Assembly (NCBI GenBank): GCA_003343995.1
Contig: QAKE01000021.1
Coordinates: 1-64,000 of the forward strand
DNA from: Bacillota bacterium
Lineage (GTDB): Bacteria > Bacillota > Clostridia > Christensenellales > Borkfalkiaceae
Direction of reading: 5' to 3'
Length of the DNA stretch: 64,000 nucleotides
Positions 41,041-51,055 of this stretch are shown piece after piece. A program made the position numbers and the translations under genes. How positions within the stretch are numbered: the first letter of the stretch is position 1; each line of letters opens with the position of its first letter. The notes under the pieces were generated by a model. The model was not told where the DNA came from, searched no databases, and saw only the letters and a list, made by a program, of their open reading frames with translations.

Positions 41041-41091
41041 TTTGCGGCGGAGATTTTTTTATTTATCGGAAAAATCCGAGGAGGTGCGGTT

Positions 41092-41610
41092 ATGAATAGA
41101 TATGTTTTGTCCGTTCTGGTGAGAAACCATTCCGGCGTTTTGCGCCGCGTGAGCGGGCTGTTCGCGCGGAGGGGCTACAACATCGAAAGCCTCACCGTCG
41201 GCGTGACGGAGAACCCCAAGGTTTCCCGCATGACGGTGGTCGTCTGCGGGGACGAATATATCGTCGACCAGATCACCAAGCAGGTGAGCAAACTCGTGGA
41301 AGTCATCAAGGTGGAAATCCTGAGGCAGGAAAATTCCGTTTACCGCGAACTGCTCCTCGTCAAGGTGAAAACGAGCAAGGACACCCGCGCGGAGATTCTG
41401 GAAATTTCCAACATCTTCCGCTCGCACGTGGTGGACGTTTCCGCCGGCGCGCTGGTGCTGGAGGCTACGGGGGACGCCAATAAGCTGACGGCGTTTTTGA
41501 AGATGCTCGAACCCTTTACCATTCTGGAAATCGTCCGCACGGGGCTCGCCGCGCTCGGACGGGGGGAAACGGTGTTCGGCGAAACGGAAAGGAGTGAAGA
41601 AAATGCGTAA
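41092..41610 (+). CDS. ilvN: Acetolactate synthase small (regulatory) subunit
   Basis: This 172-residue subunit activates the acetolactate synthase catalytic subunit (ilvB, eight kilobases downstream) and gives feedback control by valine. The N-terminal ACT domain is clear (NHSGVLRRVSGLFARRGYNI), as is the C-terminal domain (EILEISNIFRSHVVDVS). Unusually, it opens the operon while ilvB closes it. GGAGG precedes the ATG, and its stop overlaps leuA. Confidence 0.95.
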   Translation: MNRYVLSVLVRNHSGVLRRVSGLFARRGYNIESLTVGVTENPKVSRMTVVVCGDEYIVDQITKQVSKLVEVIKVEILRQENSVYRELLLVKVKTSKDTRAEILEISNIFRSHVVDVSAGALVLEATGDANKLTAFLKMLEPFTILEIVRTGLAALGRGETVFGETERSEENA

Positions 41611-43138
41611 AATCAAAATATTCGATACCACGCTGCGCGACGGAGAGCAATCGCCCGGCTGCAGCATGAATTTAAGCGAAAAACTGAAAATGGCGGCGCA
41701 GCTGGACGCGCTGGGCGTGGACGTCATCGAGGCGGGCTTCGCCATCTCCTCGCCGGGGGATTTCGCGGCGGTCAAGGGCATCGCGTCGGTGGTGAAACGC
41801 GCCGTCGTCGCCTCTTTGGCGCGCGCGGTCAAAAAGGATATCGACGCGGCGTACGAGGCGGTGAAGGACGCGGCGCACCCGCGTATCCACGTGTTTTTGG
41901 CGACCAGCGACGTACACATGGAATATAAACTCAAAATGAGCCGCGAGCAGGTGCTCGCCACCTGCAAGGAGATGGTAACGTACGCGAAGAGCCTTTGCGA
42001 CGACGTGGAGTTTTCCGCGGAGGACGCCTTCCGCAGCGAAGTGCCCTTTTTGTGCCGCGTTGTGGAAACCGCCATCGAGGCGGGCGCGACGACCGTCAAT
42101 CTGCCCGACACGGTGGGCTACGCCACGCCGATGGAATACGGCAGCTTTATCGCCGAAGTGCGCAAAAACGCGAAGGGCATCGACAAGGTGGACGTTTCCG
42201 TGCACTGTCATAACGATTTGGGCATGGCTACGGCAAACTCCCTGATGGCGGTGCTGAACGGCGCGGATCAGATCGAGTGCACCGTCAACGGCATCGGCGA
42301 GCGGGCGGGCAACACCGCGCTGGAAGAGGTGGTGATGGCGCTCAAAACCCGCAGGGATTATTTCGACGCGTATACCGACATCGATACCACGCAGATTTTC
42401 AAAACGAGCAAACTTTTGACGGCGATCACCGGCGTAAAGGTGCAGCCGAACAAGGCGATCGTGGGGGAAAACGCCTTCGCGCACGAGTCGGGCATCCACC
42501 AGCACGGCGTGCTCGCCAAGCGGGAAACCTACGAAATTATGACGCCCGAATCCATCGGGCTTACGGAAAACAAGATGGTGCTCGGCAAGCACAGCGGCAA
42601 GCACGCCATCGAGGATAAGCTCAAGCAGATGGGCTTTACCGTCACCAAGGAGGAAATGCAGGAGCTCTTCGAGGAGTTCAAGGTGCTCGCCGACCGGCAG
42701 AAGAGCGTTTCCGACCTCGATCTGGAGGCGCTCGTGCACAAGAAGATCATGAAGATCCACGAGAGCTTCAAGCTCGACCGTTTCGTCATCAACGTGGGCA
42801 ATTCCATCACGACGACGAGCGCCGTGCGCCTTCTGAACGAAACGGGCGAGGAAGTGGAGGCGGTCACCTCCTCCAAATTCGGCCCCATCGACGCCTCCTA
42901 TTCCGCCATCAAGCAGATCGTCGGCGGGGAGGAATTCGAGCTGGTGGATTTTTTGATCGACGCCGTTACCGGCGGCACGGACGCGCAGGGCAAAGTCACC
43001 GTAAAAATCAAGTCGGGCGATAAGATTTACAACGGACACGCGGTGTGCCTCGATATCGTGGAGGCGGCGGTGCGCGCGTATATCGCGGCGATCAACAACA
43101 TGATACACGATAAAAAACTCGTGGAGCAGGGCGGATGA
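41603..43138 (+). CDS. leuA: 2-isopropylmalate synthase
   Basis: LeuA condenses 2-oxoisovalerate with acetyl-CoA, the first step specific to leucine. The 511-residue protein has the TIM barrel (DTTLRDGEQSPGCSM, HCHNDLGMATANSL, GIGERAGN) and the C-terminal leucine-binding regulatory domain. ATG 41603 is nine bases after AAGGAG. A GTG directly after that site (41594) was rejected. The gene overlaps ilvN by eight bases and cimA by four. Confidence 0.96.
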   Translation: MRKIKIFDTTLRDGEQSPGCSMNLSEKLKMAAQLDALGVDVIEAGFAISSPGDFAAVKGIASVVKRAVVASLARAVKKDIDAAYEAVKDAAHPRIHVFLATSDVHMEYKLKMSREQVLATCKEMVTYAKSLCDDVEFSAEDAFRSEVPFLCRVVETAIEAGATTVNLPDTVGYATPMEYGSFIAEVRKNAKGIDKVDVSVHCHNDLGMATANSLMAVLNGADQIECTVNGIGERAGNTALEEVVMALKTRRDYFDAYTDIDTTQIFKTSKLLTAITGVKVQPNKAIVGENAFAHESGIHQHGVLAKRETYEIMTPESIGLTENKMVLGKHSGKHAIEDKLKQMGFTVTKEEMQELFEEFKVLADRQKSVSDLDLEALVHKKIMKIHESFKLDRFVINVGNSITTTSAVRLLNETGEEVEAVTSSKFGPIDASYSAIKQIVGGEEFELVDFLIDAVTGGTDAQGKVTVKIKSGDKIYNGHAVCLDIVEAAVRAYIAAINNMIHDKKLVEQGG

Positions 43139-44721
43139 AACAGATAAGCATTCTCGATTCCACCCTGCGCGACGGCGCGCAGGCGGAGGGCATATCCTTT
43201 TCCGTCACCGATAAAATCAATATCTGCCGCGCCCTCGACGAGCTGGGCGTGGCGTATATCGAGGCGGGCAATCCCTCCTCCAATCCCAAGGATATCGAGT
43301 TTTTCAAAGAAGTCGCCGCGGTGCCCTTCAAAAACGCCGTGCTCACGGCGTTCGGTTCTACGCGGCGCAAGGGCGTTGCCTGCGAGGAGGACGCGAATTT
43401 GAACGCCCTCGTCAACGCCGGCACCGAAGCGGTGAGCATTTTCGGAAAGTCGTGGGATTTCCACGTGACGGAAATACTGAAGGCGACGAAGGAAGAAAAC
43501 CTCGCCATGATTTCCGAAACGGTGGCGTTTTTGAAAGCGCGGGGCAAAACCGTCATTTACGACGCGGAGCATTTCTTCGACGGCTATAAAAACAATCTCG
43601 AATACGCCATGGAAACGATACGCGCGGCGGAACGCGCCGGCGCGGACATCATCGATTTGTGCGATACCAACGGCGGGTGCTTTCCCGATGAAATCGAAAG
43701 CATCGTAAAGGCGGTCATGGCGGAGGTGAAGTGCGAGGTGGGCATCCACGCGCACGACGACGCGGGCTGCGGCGTGGCAAACTCCATGGCGGCGGTGTTC
43801 GCGGGCGCTAAGCACGTGCAGGGCACGCTCATCGGCTACGGCGAGCGCTGCGGCAACGCCAACCTTTCGGCGATTATAGCGAATTTGCAGCTCAAGCGCG
43901 GAATTAACTGCGCGGCGGGCGATCTGGGCAAGCTGACGGAGATCTGCCGCAGGGTGGCGGAAATTTCCAACGTGCGTTTGAACCGCGGCATGCCGTACGT
44001 CGGCAAATCGGCGTTCACCCATAAGGCGGGAATGCACATCGACGGCGTGAATAAATCGAGTAAATCCTTCGAGCACGTTTCCCCCGAAACGGTGGGCAAC
44101 GAACGACGGTTTTTGATGAGCGAGGTGGCGGGGCGCAGCACGGTGCTGGAAAAGATCCGCCGCATCGAGCCTTCGGTGACGAAGGACAACCCCGTCACGG
44201 CGAAGATCATCGATAAAATCAAGGAAATGGAATTCAAAGGGTATCAGTTCGAGGGGGCGGACGCCTCCTTCGAGCTGCTGATCCGCAAACAGCTCGGCAC
44301 GTATAAGCCGTTTTTCTCGCTGGAGAAGTTCAAAACCATCGGCGAACAGCACGCCGGCGAGGATTTCGCGCCCGCCGCGGCGATCGTGAAGGTGAGCGTG
44401 AACGGCAGCGCGGAAATCACCGGCGCGGAGGGCAACGGCCCCGTCAACGCGCTGGACGTGGCGCTGAGAAAGGCGCTCGAACGGTTTTATCCGTCCTTAA
44501 AGGAATTCAAGCTCACCGATTACAAGGTGCGTATTCTCGACAGCAGGGAAACGAGCTCCGCCGTCACGCGCGTTTTGATCGAAAGCAGCGACAAAAAGGA
44601 CGTCTGGACGACGGTAGGCGTTTCGCGCGATATTATCGAGGCGAGCTTGATCGCTTTGATCGACGCGCTGGAATATAAGCTCATCAAGGATGAGGAAACG
44701 AAAAACAATCAATGTAAATAA
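43135..44721 (+). CDS. cimA: Citramalate synthase (CimA-like)
   Basis: This 528-residue LeuA relative has LDSTLRDGAQAEGISFSVTDK, the SNPKD stretch near residue 45, and the HAHDDAGCGVANSM metal motif. A C-terminal regulatory domain follows. These fit the CimA branch that condenses pyruvate with acetyl-CoA to citramalate, a threonine-independent route to 2-oxobutyrate and isoleucine. No threonine deaminase is in the operon, which agrees. A homocitrate or second isopropylmalate synthase cannot be fully excluded. It overlaps leuA in an ATGA. Confidence 0.85.
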   Translation: MKQISILDSTLRDGAQAEGISFSVTDKINICRALDELGVAYIEAGNPSSNPKDIEFFKEVAAVPFKNAVLTAFGSTRRKGVACEEDANLNALVNAGTEAVSIFGKSWDFHVTEILKATKEENLAMISETVAFLKARGKTVIYDAEHFFDGYKNNLEYAMETIRAAERAGADIIDLCDTNGGCFPDEIESIVKAVMAEVKCEVGIHAHDDAGCGVANSMAAVFAGAKHVQGTLIGYGERCGNANLSAIIANLQLKRGINCAAGDLGKLTEICRRVAEISNVRLNRGMPYVGKSAFTHKAGMHIDGVNKSSKSFEHVSPETVGNERRFLMSEVAGRSTVLEKIRRIEPSVTKDNPVTAKIIDKIKEMEFKGYQFEGADASFELLIRKQLGTYKPFFSLEKFKTIGEQHAGEDFAPAAAIVKVSVNGSAEITGAEGNGPVNALDVALRKALERFYPSLKEFKLTDYKVRILDSRETSSAVTRVLIESSDKKDVWTTVGVSRDIIEASLIALIDALEYKLIKDEETKNNQCK

Positions 44722-44742
44722 ACGGGAGGTTACAACAAGACT

Positions 44743-46008
44743 ATGGGAATGACAATGACGCAGAAAATTTTGGCGCGCCACGCTCATCTCGACGCGGTAA
44801 AGGCGGGGCAGCTGATCGAGGCGGACCTCGATCTGGTGCTCGGCAACGACATCACTTCGCCGGTGGCGGTGACGGAGTTCAAGAAATTCGGCGCGGACAA
44901 GGTGTTCGATAAAGACAAGGTGGCGATCGTGCCCGATCACTTCACGCCGAACAAGGATATCAAGGCGGCGGAGCAGTGTAAATACATCCGCGAATTCGCC
45001 AAAAAAATGGACATTACCAACTATTTCGAAATCGGCGAGGTGGGCATCGAACACGCGCTGATTCCCGAAAAGGGACTCGTGGTGGCGGGCGATCTCGTCA
45101 TCGGCGCCGATTCGCATACCTGCACCTACGGCGCGCTCGGCGCGTTCTCCACGGGCGTGGGCAGCACCGACATGGCGGCGGGCATGGCTACCGGCAAGGC
45201 GTGGTTCAAGGTTCCCGCCGCGCTCAAGTTCAATTTGATCGGCGCGCCGAAGGGCTGGGTGAGCGGCAAGGACGTCATCTTACATATCATCGGCATGATC
45301 GGCGTGGACGGCGCGCTCTATAAGAGCATGGAGTTTTCCGGCGAGGGCTTGAAAGCCCTTTCGATGGACGACAGACTCTGCATGGCGAACATGGCGATCG
45401 AGGCGGGCGCGAAAAACGGCATCTTCGAAGTGGACGAAAAGACGATAGAATATATCGAGGAACATTCCTCCAAACCCTATACCGTCGTCAAGGCGGACGA
45501 GGACGCGGAATACGAAAAGGTGTACGATATCGACCTTTCCGAAATCAAGCCGACCGTCGCCTTTCCGCATCTGCCGGACAACACCCGCACCGTCGACGAG
45601 GCGGGCGAGGTGGTCATCGATCAAGTGGTCATCGGCTCCTGCACCAACGGGCGCATTTCCGATTTGCGCGTCGCGGCGGAAATTCTGAAAGGCAGACACG
45701 TGAAGAAAGGCGTGCGCACCATCATCATCCCCGGCACGCAGAAGATCTACAAGCAGGCGATGAAGGAAGGGCTCGTCGATATTTTCATCGACGCGGGCGC
45801 GATTTTCTCCTTCCCGACCTGCGGACCGTGTCTCGGCGGGCACCTCGGCATTCTGGCGGCGGGCGAACGCGCCGTTTCCACGACCAACCGCAATTTCGTC
45901 GGCAGAATGGGGCACGTCGATTCGGAAGTTTATCTCGCAAGCCCCGCGGTGGCGGCGGCGAGCGCGGTGACGGGCAAAATCTCCGCACCGGAAGAATTGG
46001 GACTGTAA
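44743..46008 (+). CDS. leuC: 3-isopropylmalate dehydratase large subunit
   Basis: LeuC with LeuD isomerises 2-isopropylmalate to 3-isopropylmalate with a 4Fe-4S cluster. With citramalate it likely also serves the isoleucine branch. The 421-residue protein is the shorter, archaeal-like type. Cluster cysteines lie in GSCTNGR and TCGPCLGG, and the ADSHTCTYG motif is in the middle. A GGGAGG site lies 13 bases before ATG 44743; ATG codons at 44749 and 44755 are alternatives. Confidence 0.95.
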   Translation: MGMTMTQKILARHAHLDAVKAGQLIEADLDLVLGNDITSPVAVTEFKKFGADKVFDKDKVAIVPDHFTPNKDIKAAEQCKYIREFAKKMDITNYFEIGEVGIEHALIPEKGLVVAGDLVIGADSHTCTYGALGAFSTGVGSTDMAAGMATGKAWFKVPAALKFNLIGAPKGWVSGKDVILHIIGMIGVDGALYKSMEFSGEGLKALSMDDRLCMANMAIEAGAKNGIFEVDEKTIEYIEEHSSKPYTVVKADEDAEYEKVYDIDLSEIKPTVAFPHLPDNTRTVDEAGEVVIDQVVIGSCTNGRISDLRVAAEILKGRHVKKGVRTIIIPGTQKIYKQAMKEGLVDIFIDAGAIFSFPTCGPCLGGHLGILAAGERAVSTTNRNFVGRMGHVDSEVYLASPAVAAASAVTGKISAPEELGL

Positions 46009-46023
46009 GAGGAGGATAAAACA

Positions 46024-46518
46024 ATGAAAGTATGCGGAAAAGTTTTCAGATATAACGACAACGTCGATACCGACGTCATCATCCCCGCGCGGTATTTGAA
46101 CACCTCGGTGCACGCGGAACTCGCAAAGCACTGCATGGAGGATATCGACAAGGATTTCGTGAAGAACGTGAAGGAGGGCGACATCATCGTCGCCGATAAG
46201 AACTTCGGCTGCGGTTCTTCGAGAGAGCACGCGCCCATCGCCATCAAGGCGTCGGGCATCAGCTGCGTCATCGCCTCCACCTTCGCGCGCATTTTCTACC
46301 GCAATTCCATCAATATCGGGCTGCCGATCATCGAATGCGAAGAGGCGGTCAAGGGCATCTCCGCGGGGGATAAGGTTTCCGTCGATTTCGATACCGGCGT
46401 CATCACCAACGAAACGACGGGCAAGTCCTTCAAGGGCGAACCGTACCCCGAATTTATGCAGAACATCATCAAGGCGGGCGGGCTTATTCCCTATATCAAC
46501 GCCAAAGCGGAAAAATAA
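46024..46518 (+). CDS. leuD: 3-isopropylmalate dehydratase small subunit
   Basis: This 164-residue swivel-domain subunit matches the short LeuC. It has NVDTDVIIPARYL, the NFGCGSSREHAPIAIKASG substrate loop, and the FYRNSINIGLP motif. GGAGG precedes the ATG by seven bases. It follows leuC closely in the operon. Confidence 0.96.
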   Translation: MKVCGKVFRYNDNVDTDVIIPARYLNTSVHAELAKHCMEDIDKDFVKNVKEGDIIVADKNFGCGSSREHAPIAIKASGISCVIASTFARIFYRNSINIGLPIIECEEAVKGISAGDKVSVDFDTGVITNETTGKSFKGEPYPEFMQNIIKAGGLIPYINAKAEK

Positions 46519-46528
46519 GGAGAACAAA

Positions 46529-47587
46529 ATGAATTACAATATCGTAACGGTTTCGGGCGACGGCATCGGTCCCGACATCATCGCGGAAGCGAAAAACGTT
46601 CTGAACGTCATCGGCAAAAAATACAATCACACCTTTCATTTTACGGAAAAACCCGCGGGCGGCATCGCCATCGATACCTGCGGCTGTCCGCTGCCGCAGG
46701 ACACCATCGACGCGTGCAAAGCGTCCGATTCCGTGATGCTCGGCGCGGTGGGCGGACCGAAGTGGGATCACCTCGGTGGCAACGACCGCCCCGAAAAGGC
46801 GCTGTTGGGGCTGCGCGGCTCGCTGGGGCTGTTTGCCAACCTGCGCCCCGCGGTGCTCCATTCCCAGCTGAAGGACGCCTGCCCTTTGAAAGCGGAAATC
46901 ATCGGCGATTCCCTCGATATTCTGATCGTCCGCGAGCTCACCGGCGGCATTTACTTCGGCGAGCGCGGCAGAACGGAAAACGGCGCGTACGACACGCTCA
47001 GCTATTCGGTAAAGGAAATCGAACGCGTTCTGCGCGTGGGCTTTGACGCGGCGATGAAGCGCCGTAAAAAGGTCACCGTGGTCGATAAGGCGAATATCTT
47101 GGAATCCTCCCGTCTTTGGAGGGAGGTTGCGAACCGCGTGGCGAAGGATTATCCCGAAGTGGAAACCTCCTTTTTATACGTCGATAACTGCTCCATGCAG
47201 CTCATCCGCAATCCCCATCAGTTCGACGTCATCGTAACGGAAAACATGTTCGGCGACATTCTCTCCGACGAGGCGAGCATGCTCACCGGCTCCATCGGTA
47301 TGTTGGCGTCGGCGAGCCTCGGCGAAACGAAGCTCGGCATGTACGAGCCCATTCACGGCTCCGCGCCCGATATCGCCGGCAAGGATATCGCAAACCCCAT
47401 CGCCACCATTTTGTCGGCGGCGATGATGCTGAGATATTCCTTCGATCTGGAAGAAGAGGCGCGCGCCATCGAAAACGCCGTGACGAAAACCCTCGACGAG
47501 GGCTACCGTACCGGCGACATCTATTCGGACGGCATGAAAAAGGTCGGCACGAAGGAGATGGGCAAACTGATTGCCGAAAGAATTTAA
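46529..47587 (+). CDS. leuB: 3-isopropylmalate dehydrogenase
   Basis: LeuB oxidises and decarboxylates 3-isopropylmalate to the leucine keto acid with NAD. The 352-residue protein has GDGIGPDIIAEA, the LLGLRGSLGLFANLRPA stretch, and RELTGGIYFG. NMFGDILSDEASML and the NAD-binding HGSAPDIAGKDIANP complete the family motifs. A citramalate-derived substrate for the isoleucine branch is plausible too. Confidence 0.97.
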   Translation: MNYNIVTVSGDGIGPDIIAEAKNVLNVIGKKYNHTFHFTEKPAGGIAIDTCGCPLPQDTIDACKASDSVMLGAVGGPKWDHLGGNDRPEKALLGLRGSLGLFANLRPAVLHSQLKDACPLKAEIIGDSLDILIVRELTGGIYFGERGRTENGAYDTLSYSVKEIERVLRVGFDAAMKRRKKVTVVDKANILESSRLWREVANRVAKDYPEVETSFLYVDNCSMQLIRNPHQFDVIVTENMFGDILSDEASMLTGSIGMLASASLGETKLGMYEPIHGSAPDIAGKDIANPIATILSAAMMLRYSFDLEEEARAIENAVTKTLDEGYRTGDIYSDGMKKVGTKEMGKLIAERI

Positions 47588-47599
47588 ACGGAGAAAACA

Positions 47600-49255
47600 A
47601 TGAACAGCGATAAAGCGAAAATCGGCTTGGATAAGGCGGCGCACCGCTCGCTGATGAAGGCGCTGGGATTTACCGACGAGGAAATTTCCCTGCCGCTCAT
47701 CGGCATCGTGTCGGCGCAAAGCGACATCATCCCCGGACATACGGAACTCAATAAAATCGCCGAGGCGGTGAAGGCGGGCGTGCGGCTGGCGGGGGGCAAT
47801 CCCGTAACCGTGCCGGCGATCGGCGTGTGCGACGGCATCGCCATGGGGCACGAGGGCATGAAGTATTCCCTCGTCACCCGCGAGCTCATCGCCGATTCCG
47901 TCGAGTGTCTCGCCAAAGCGCACGCCTTCGACGCGATGGTGCTCGTGCCCAACTGCGATAAAATCGTGCCGGGCATGCTCATGGCGGCGGCGCGCGTCAA
48001 TATCCCCGCCATCGTCTGCGCGGGCGGTCCCATGCTCAACGGCTACATCAAGGGCGAACGCATCAGCGTTACCGAAATGTTCGAGGCGGCGGGCGCGGTG
48101 AAGAGCGGCAAGATCAAGGCGGAGGAGCTTTGCGATTACGAAAGCAAGGCGTGCCCCACCTGCGGCTCGTGCGCGGGCATGTTTACGGCGAACTCCATGA
48201 ACTGCGTTACGGAGGCGCTCGGCATGGCGTTAGAGGGCAACGGCACCGTACCCATGGTGTATTCCGAACGCCTGCGCTTGGCGAAGCATTCCGGCATGAA
48301 GGTGATGGAGCTTTTGAAAAAGAACATCCGTCCCCGCGACATTCTCACCGAAAAGGCGTTTGAAAACGCCTTCACCGTGGATATGGCGCTGGGCTGCAGC
48401 ACGAACACGGTGCTGCACATTCCCGCCATCGCGCGGGAGGCGGGGGTGAAAATCGACCTCTCGCTCATCAACAAGGTTTCCGAAAGCACCCCCAACGTGT
48501 GCAAACTCGCGCCCGCGGGCAAGCACTTCATGGTGGATTTATACCACGCGGGCGGCGTGTACGCCGTGATGAAACAGCTTGCGGATAAAGGGCTTTTGCA
48601 CACCGATTTGCCGACGGCGAGCGGGAAAACCGTGGCGGAAAACGTGGCGCACGCGAAAGTGCTGGATAAAACGGTCATCCGCCCGATGGACGATCCCTAT
48701 TCCGTCACCGGCGGGCTCGCCATCTTAAAGGGCAATCTCGCGCCCGACGGATGCGTGGTGAAACGCAGCGCCGTCGCGCCGGAAATGCTGGTGAATACCG
48801 GCACCGCCGTCGTGTTCGACAGCGAGGAAGAGGCGATTAAGGGCATCACGGGCGGCGCGGTGAAATCGGGCGACGTGGTGGTCATCCGCTACGAAGGTCC
48901 GAAGGGCGGCCCCGGTATGCGCGAAATGCTGATGCCCACCGCCACCATTTGCGGCATGGGGCTGGATAAAACCGTCGCGCTCATCACCGACGGGCGCTTT
49001 TCCGGCGCGACGCGCGGCGCGGCGATCGGGCACGTTTCCCCCGAAGCGGCGGTCGGCGGTCCCATCGGATTGGTGAAAAACGGCGATAAAATCGCCATCG
49101 ATATGAAAAATTACAGCATCGAACTGCTCGTCGGCGAGGAAGAGCTGGCGAAGAGAAGAGCGGAATTTACGCCCGTCGTGCACGAAACCTCGGGATATCT
49201 CGCGCGGTACGCGCGCATGGTGTCCTCGGCGGACGAGGGCGCGGTGCTCAAATAA
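47600..49255 (+). CDS. ilvD: Dihydroxy-acid dehydratase
   Basis: IlvD makes the 2-keto acids from dihydroxy acids in valine and isoleucine synthesis, with an iron-sulfur cluster. The 551-residue protein has cluster cysteines in NCDKIVPGM and CPTCGSCAGMF, and the C-terminal RFSGATRG motif. It follows ilvC's product, although ilvC is encoded elsewhere (5807-6838). Confidence 0.97.
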   Translation: MNSDKAKIGLDKAAHRSLMKALGFTDEEISLPLIGIVSAQSDIIPGHTELNKIAEAVKAGVRLAGGNPVTVPAIGVCDGIAMGHEGMKYSLVTRELIADSVECLAKAHAFDAMVLVPNCDKIVPGMLMAAARVNIPAIVCAGGPMLNGYIKGERISVTEMFEAAGAVKSGKIKAEELCDYESKACPTCGSCAGMFTANSMNCVTEALGMALEGNGTVPMVYSERLRLAKHSGMKVMELLKKNIRPRDILTEKAFENAFTVDMALGCSTNTVLHIPAIAREAGVKIDLSLINKVSESTPNVCKLAPAGKHFMVDLYHAGGVYAVMKQLADKGLLHTDLPTASGKTVAENVAHAKVLDKTVIRPMDDPYSVTGGLAILKGNLAPDGCVVKRSAVAPEMLVNTGTAVVFDSEEEAIKGITGGAVKSGDVVVIRYEGPKGGPGMREMLMPTATICGMGLDKTVALITDGRFSGATRGAAIGHVSPEAAVGGPIGLVKNGDKIAIDMKNYSIELLVGEEELAKRRAEFTPVVHETSGYLARYARMVSSADEGAVLK

Positions 49256-49277
49256 ACGCAAAAGGAACGCGGAAAGT

Positions 49278-50969
49278 ATGGAAAAAACGGTAAAGATGAA
49301 CGGCGCCGAAATCCTGCTCAACTGCCTTGTGGAGCAGGGCGTGGATACGGTGTTCGGTTATCCGGGCGGCACGATTTTGAACATTTACGACGAGCTTTAT
49401 AAGTTCGGCGGCAAAATCAAGCATTATCTCACGGCGCACGAACAGGGCGCCGCGCACGCGGCGGACGGCTACGCCCGCGCGACGGGCAAGGTGGGCGTTT
49501 GTTTCGCCACCTCCGGTCCGGGGGCGACCAACCTCGTCACCGGCATCGCCACGGCGCACATGGATTCCGTTCCCGTGGTGGCGATCACCTGCAACGTGGC
49601 GAAAAATCTGCTGGGCAGGGATACCTTTCAGGAAGTGGACATCACCGGCATCACCATGCCGATCACGAAGCATAACTTTATCGTGACCGACGCGGCGGAG
49701 CTCGCCGATACGGTGCGCGAGGCGTTTTACATCGCAAGATCGGGCAGGTGCGGACCGGTGCTCATCGATATCACGAAGGACGCCACCGCGCAGATAACCG
49801 ATTACGCGCCGCAAAAGCCCCTCGAATACCGTCCGACGTGCGAATGCGGCGGCGACGCACTGGAAAAGGCCGCGGCGCTTTTGAACGGCGCGAAAAAGCC
49901 CTTCGTGGTGAGCGGCGGCGGGGTGATCGCCTCGGGCGCGGAAAAGGAGCTCAAGGAGTTCGTGGATAAGTTAAACTGCCCCGTTTCCTCCACGATGATG
50001 GGGCTGGGTTCTTATCCCACTACCGACGAAAAGTTTACGGGAATGATCGGAATGCACGGCACCAAAGCGTCGAACATCGGCATCAACTCGGCGGACGTGG
50101 TGGTGGCGATCGGCATGCGCTTTTCCGACAGGGTGACTTCCAACACCGCGAAATTCGTCAAAAACGCAAAGATCATCCACATCGATATCGACGCGGCGGA
50201 AATTTGCAAAAACGTGCAAATTGCGCAGGAGCTCGTCGGCGACGCGAAGGAAGTGCTCAAGGCGCTCAACGCGAAAATCCGTCCCGCGGGCGACGGCGCG
50301 TTTTTGAAGGAGATTTCGGCGTACAAGGCGGAGTTCCCGCATAAGGACAGCGAAAGCGCGCCGCTCAATCCCGAATACATTCTCAAAAAGATATACGAAT
50401 TTACCGACGATAAGGCGGTGCTCACCACGGAAGTGGGGCAAAACCAGCTTTGGACGGCGCAGTTCGGCAAATATCTGCGCCCCCGCTCGCTGATCACCTC
50501 CGGCGGTCTCGGCACGATGGGCTTCGGCACCGGCGCGGCGATGGGCGCGAAGGTGGGGCTCGGCGATCGGTATTCCGTGATCGCCATTGCGGGCGACGGC
50601 AGCTTCCGCATGAACTGCAACGAGCTTTGCACCCTGCAATATTATCATATCCCCGTGATCATCGTCATCATGGATAACCACGTGCTCGGCAACGTGCGGC
50701 AGTGGCAGACGATGTTCTACGGCAAGCGGTATTCCGAAACGACGCTCACCGAGCGCGGGCCGGACTTCGTAAAGCTCGCGGACGCCTACGGAATAGACGG
50801 TTACCGCGCGGCGAACAAGGCGGAGTTTGACGCGGCGCTCAAATCGGCGCTCGAAAAGAACGCCCCCGCCGTCATCGACGCGGAAATCGATATCGACGAT
50901 TTCGTGCTGCCGATGGTCGCCCCCGGTAAAGCGATCAACGAAATCATGTCGGAAAAACCGAAACTTTAA
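49278..50969 (+). CDS. ilvB: Acetolactate synthase large (catalytic) subunit
   Basis: IlvB joins two pyruvates, or pyruvate and 2-oxobutyrate, with thiamine diphosphate. The 563-residue protein has the PYR domain (VFGYPGGTILNIYDEL, HEQGAAHAADGYARA) and a central FAD-binding domain. The C-terminal domain has the ThDP motif GDGSFRMNCNEL ... NNHVLGNV-like segment (here MDNHVLGNVRQWQ). It closes the operon and is followed by a terminator. Its small subunit is at 41092. Confidence 0.97.
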   Translation: MEKTVKMNGAEILLNCLVEQGVDTVFGYPGGTILNIYDELYKFGGKIKHYLTAHEQGAAHAADGYARATGKVGVCFATSGPGATNLVTGIATAHMDSVPVVAITCNVAKNLLGRDTFQEVDITGITMPITKHNFIVTDAAELADTVREAFYIARSGRCGPVLIDITKDATAQITDYAPQKPLEYRPTCECGGDALEKAAALLNGAKKPFVVSGGGVIASGAEKELKEFVDKLNCPVSSTMMGLGSYPTTDEKFTGMIGMHGTKASNIGINSADVVVAIGMRFSDRVTSNTAKFVKNAKIIHIDIDAAEICKNVQIAQELVGDAKEVLKALNAKIRPAGDGAFLKEISAYKAEFPHKDSESAPLNPEYILKKIYEFTDDKAVLTTEVGQNQLWTAQFGKYLRPRSLITSGGLGTMGFGTGAAMGAKVGLGDRYSVIAIAGDGSFRMNCNELCTLQYYHIPVIIVIMDNHVLGNVRQWQTMFYGKRYSETTLTERGPDFVKLADAYGIDGYRAANKAEFDAALKSALEKNAPAVIDAEIDIDDFVLPMVAPGKAINEIMSEKPKL

Positions 50970-50976
50970 TGCGTTT

Positions 50977-51006
50977 TTGCGCCGCGGTTTGCGGCGCAAT
51001 CGTTTT
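50977..51006 (+). terminator. Terminator of the ilv-leu operon
   Basis: Stem TTGCGCCGC/GCGGCGCAA with a GGTTT loop, then TCGTTTT. Confidence 0.75.
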
Positions 51007-51055
51007 AGTAAAGACATAAATTAAAAACGACGTCGATAGAATATAACGGTAGCGT

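Noticed and set aside
41672..43108. A 478-codon open frame opposite leuA, and similar ones opposite cimA, leuC and rny
   Set aside because: They are antisense shadows of well-identified genes, caused by high GC at third positions.
51000..51055. yybP-ykoY manganese riboswitch before mntP
   Set aside because: The gap is too short and holds neither of the conserved loops.
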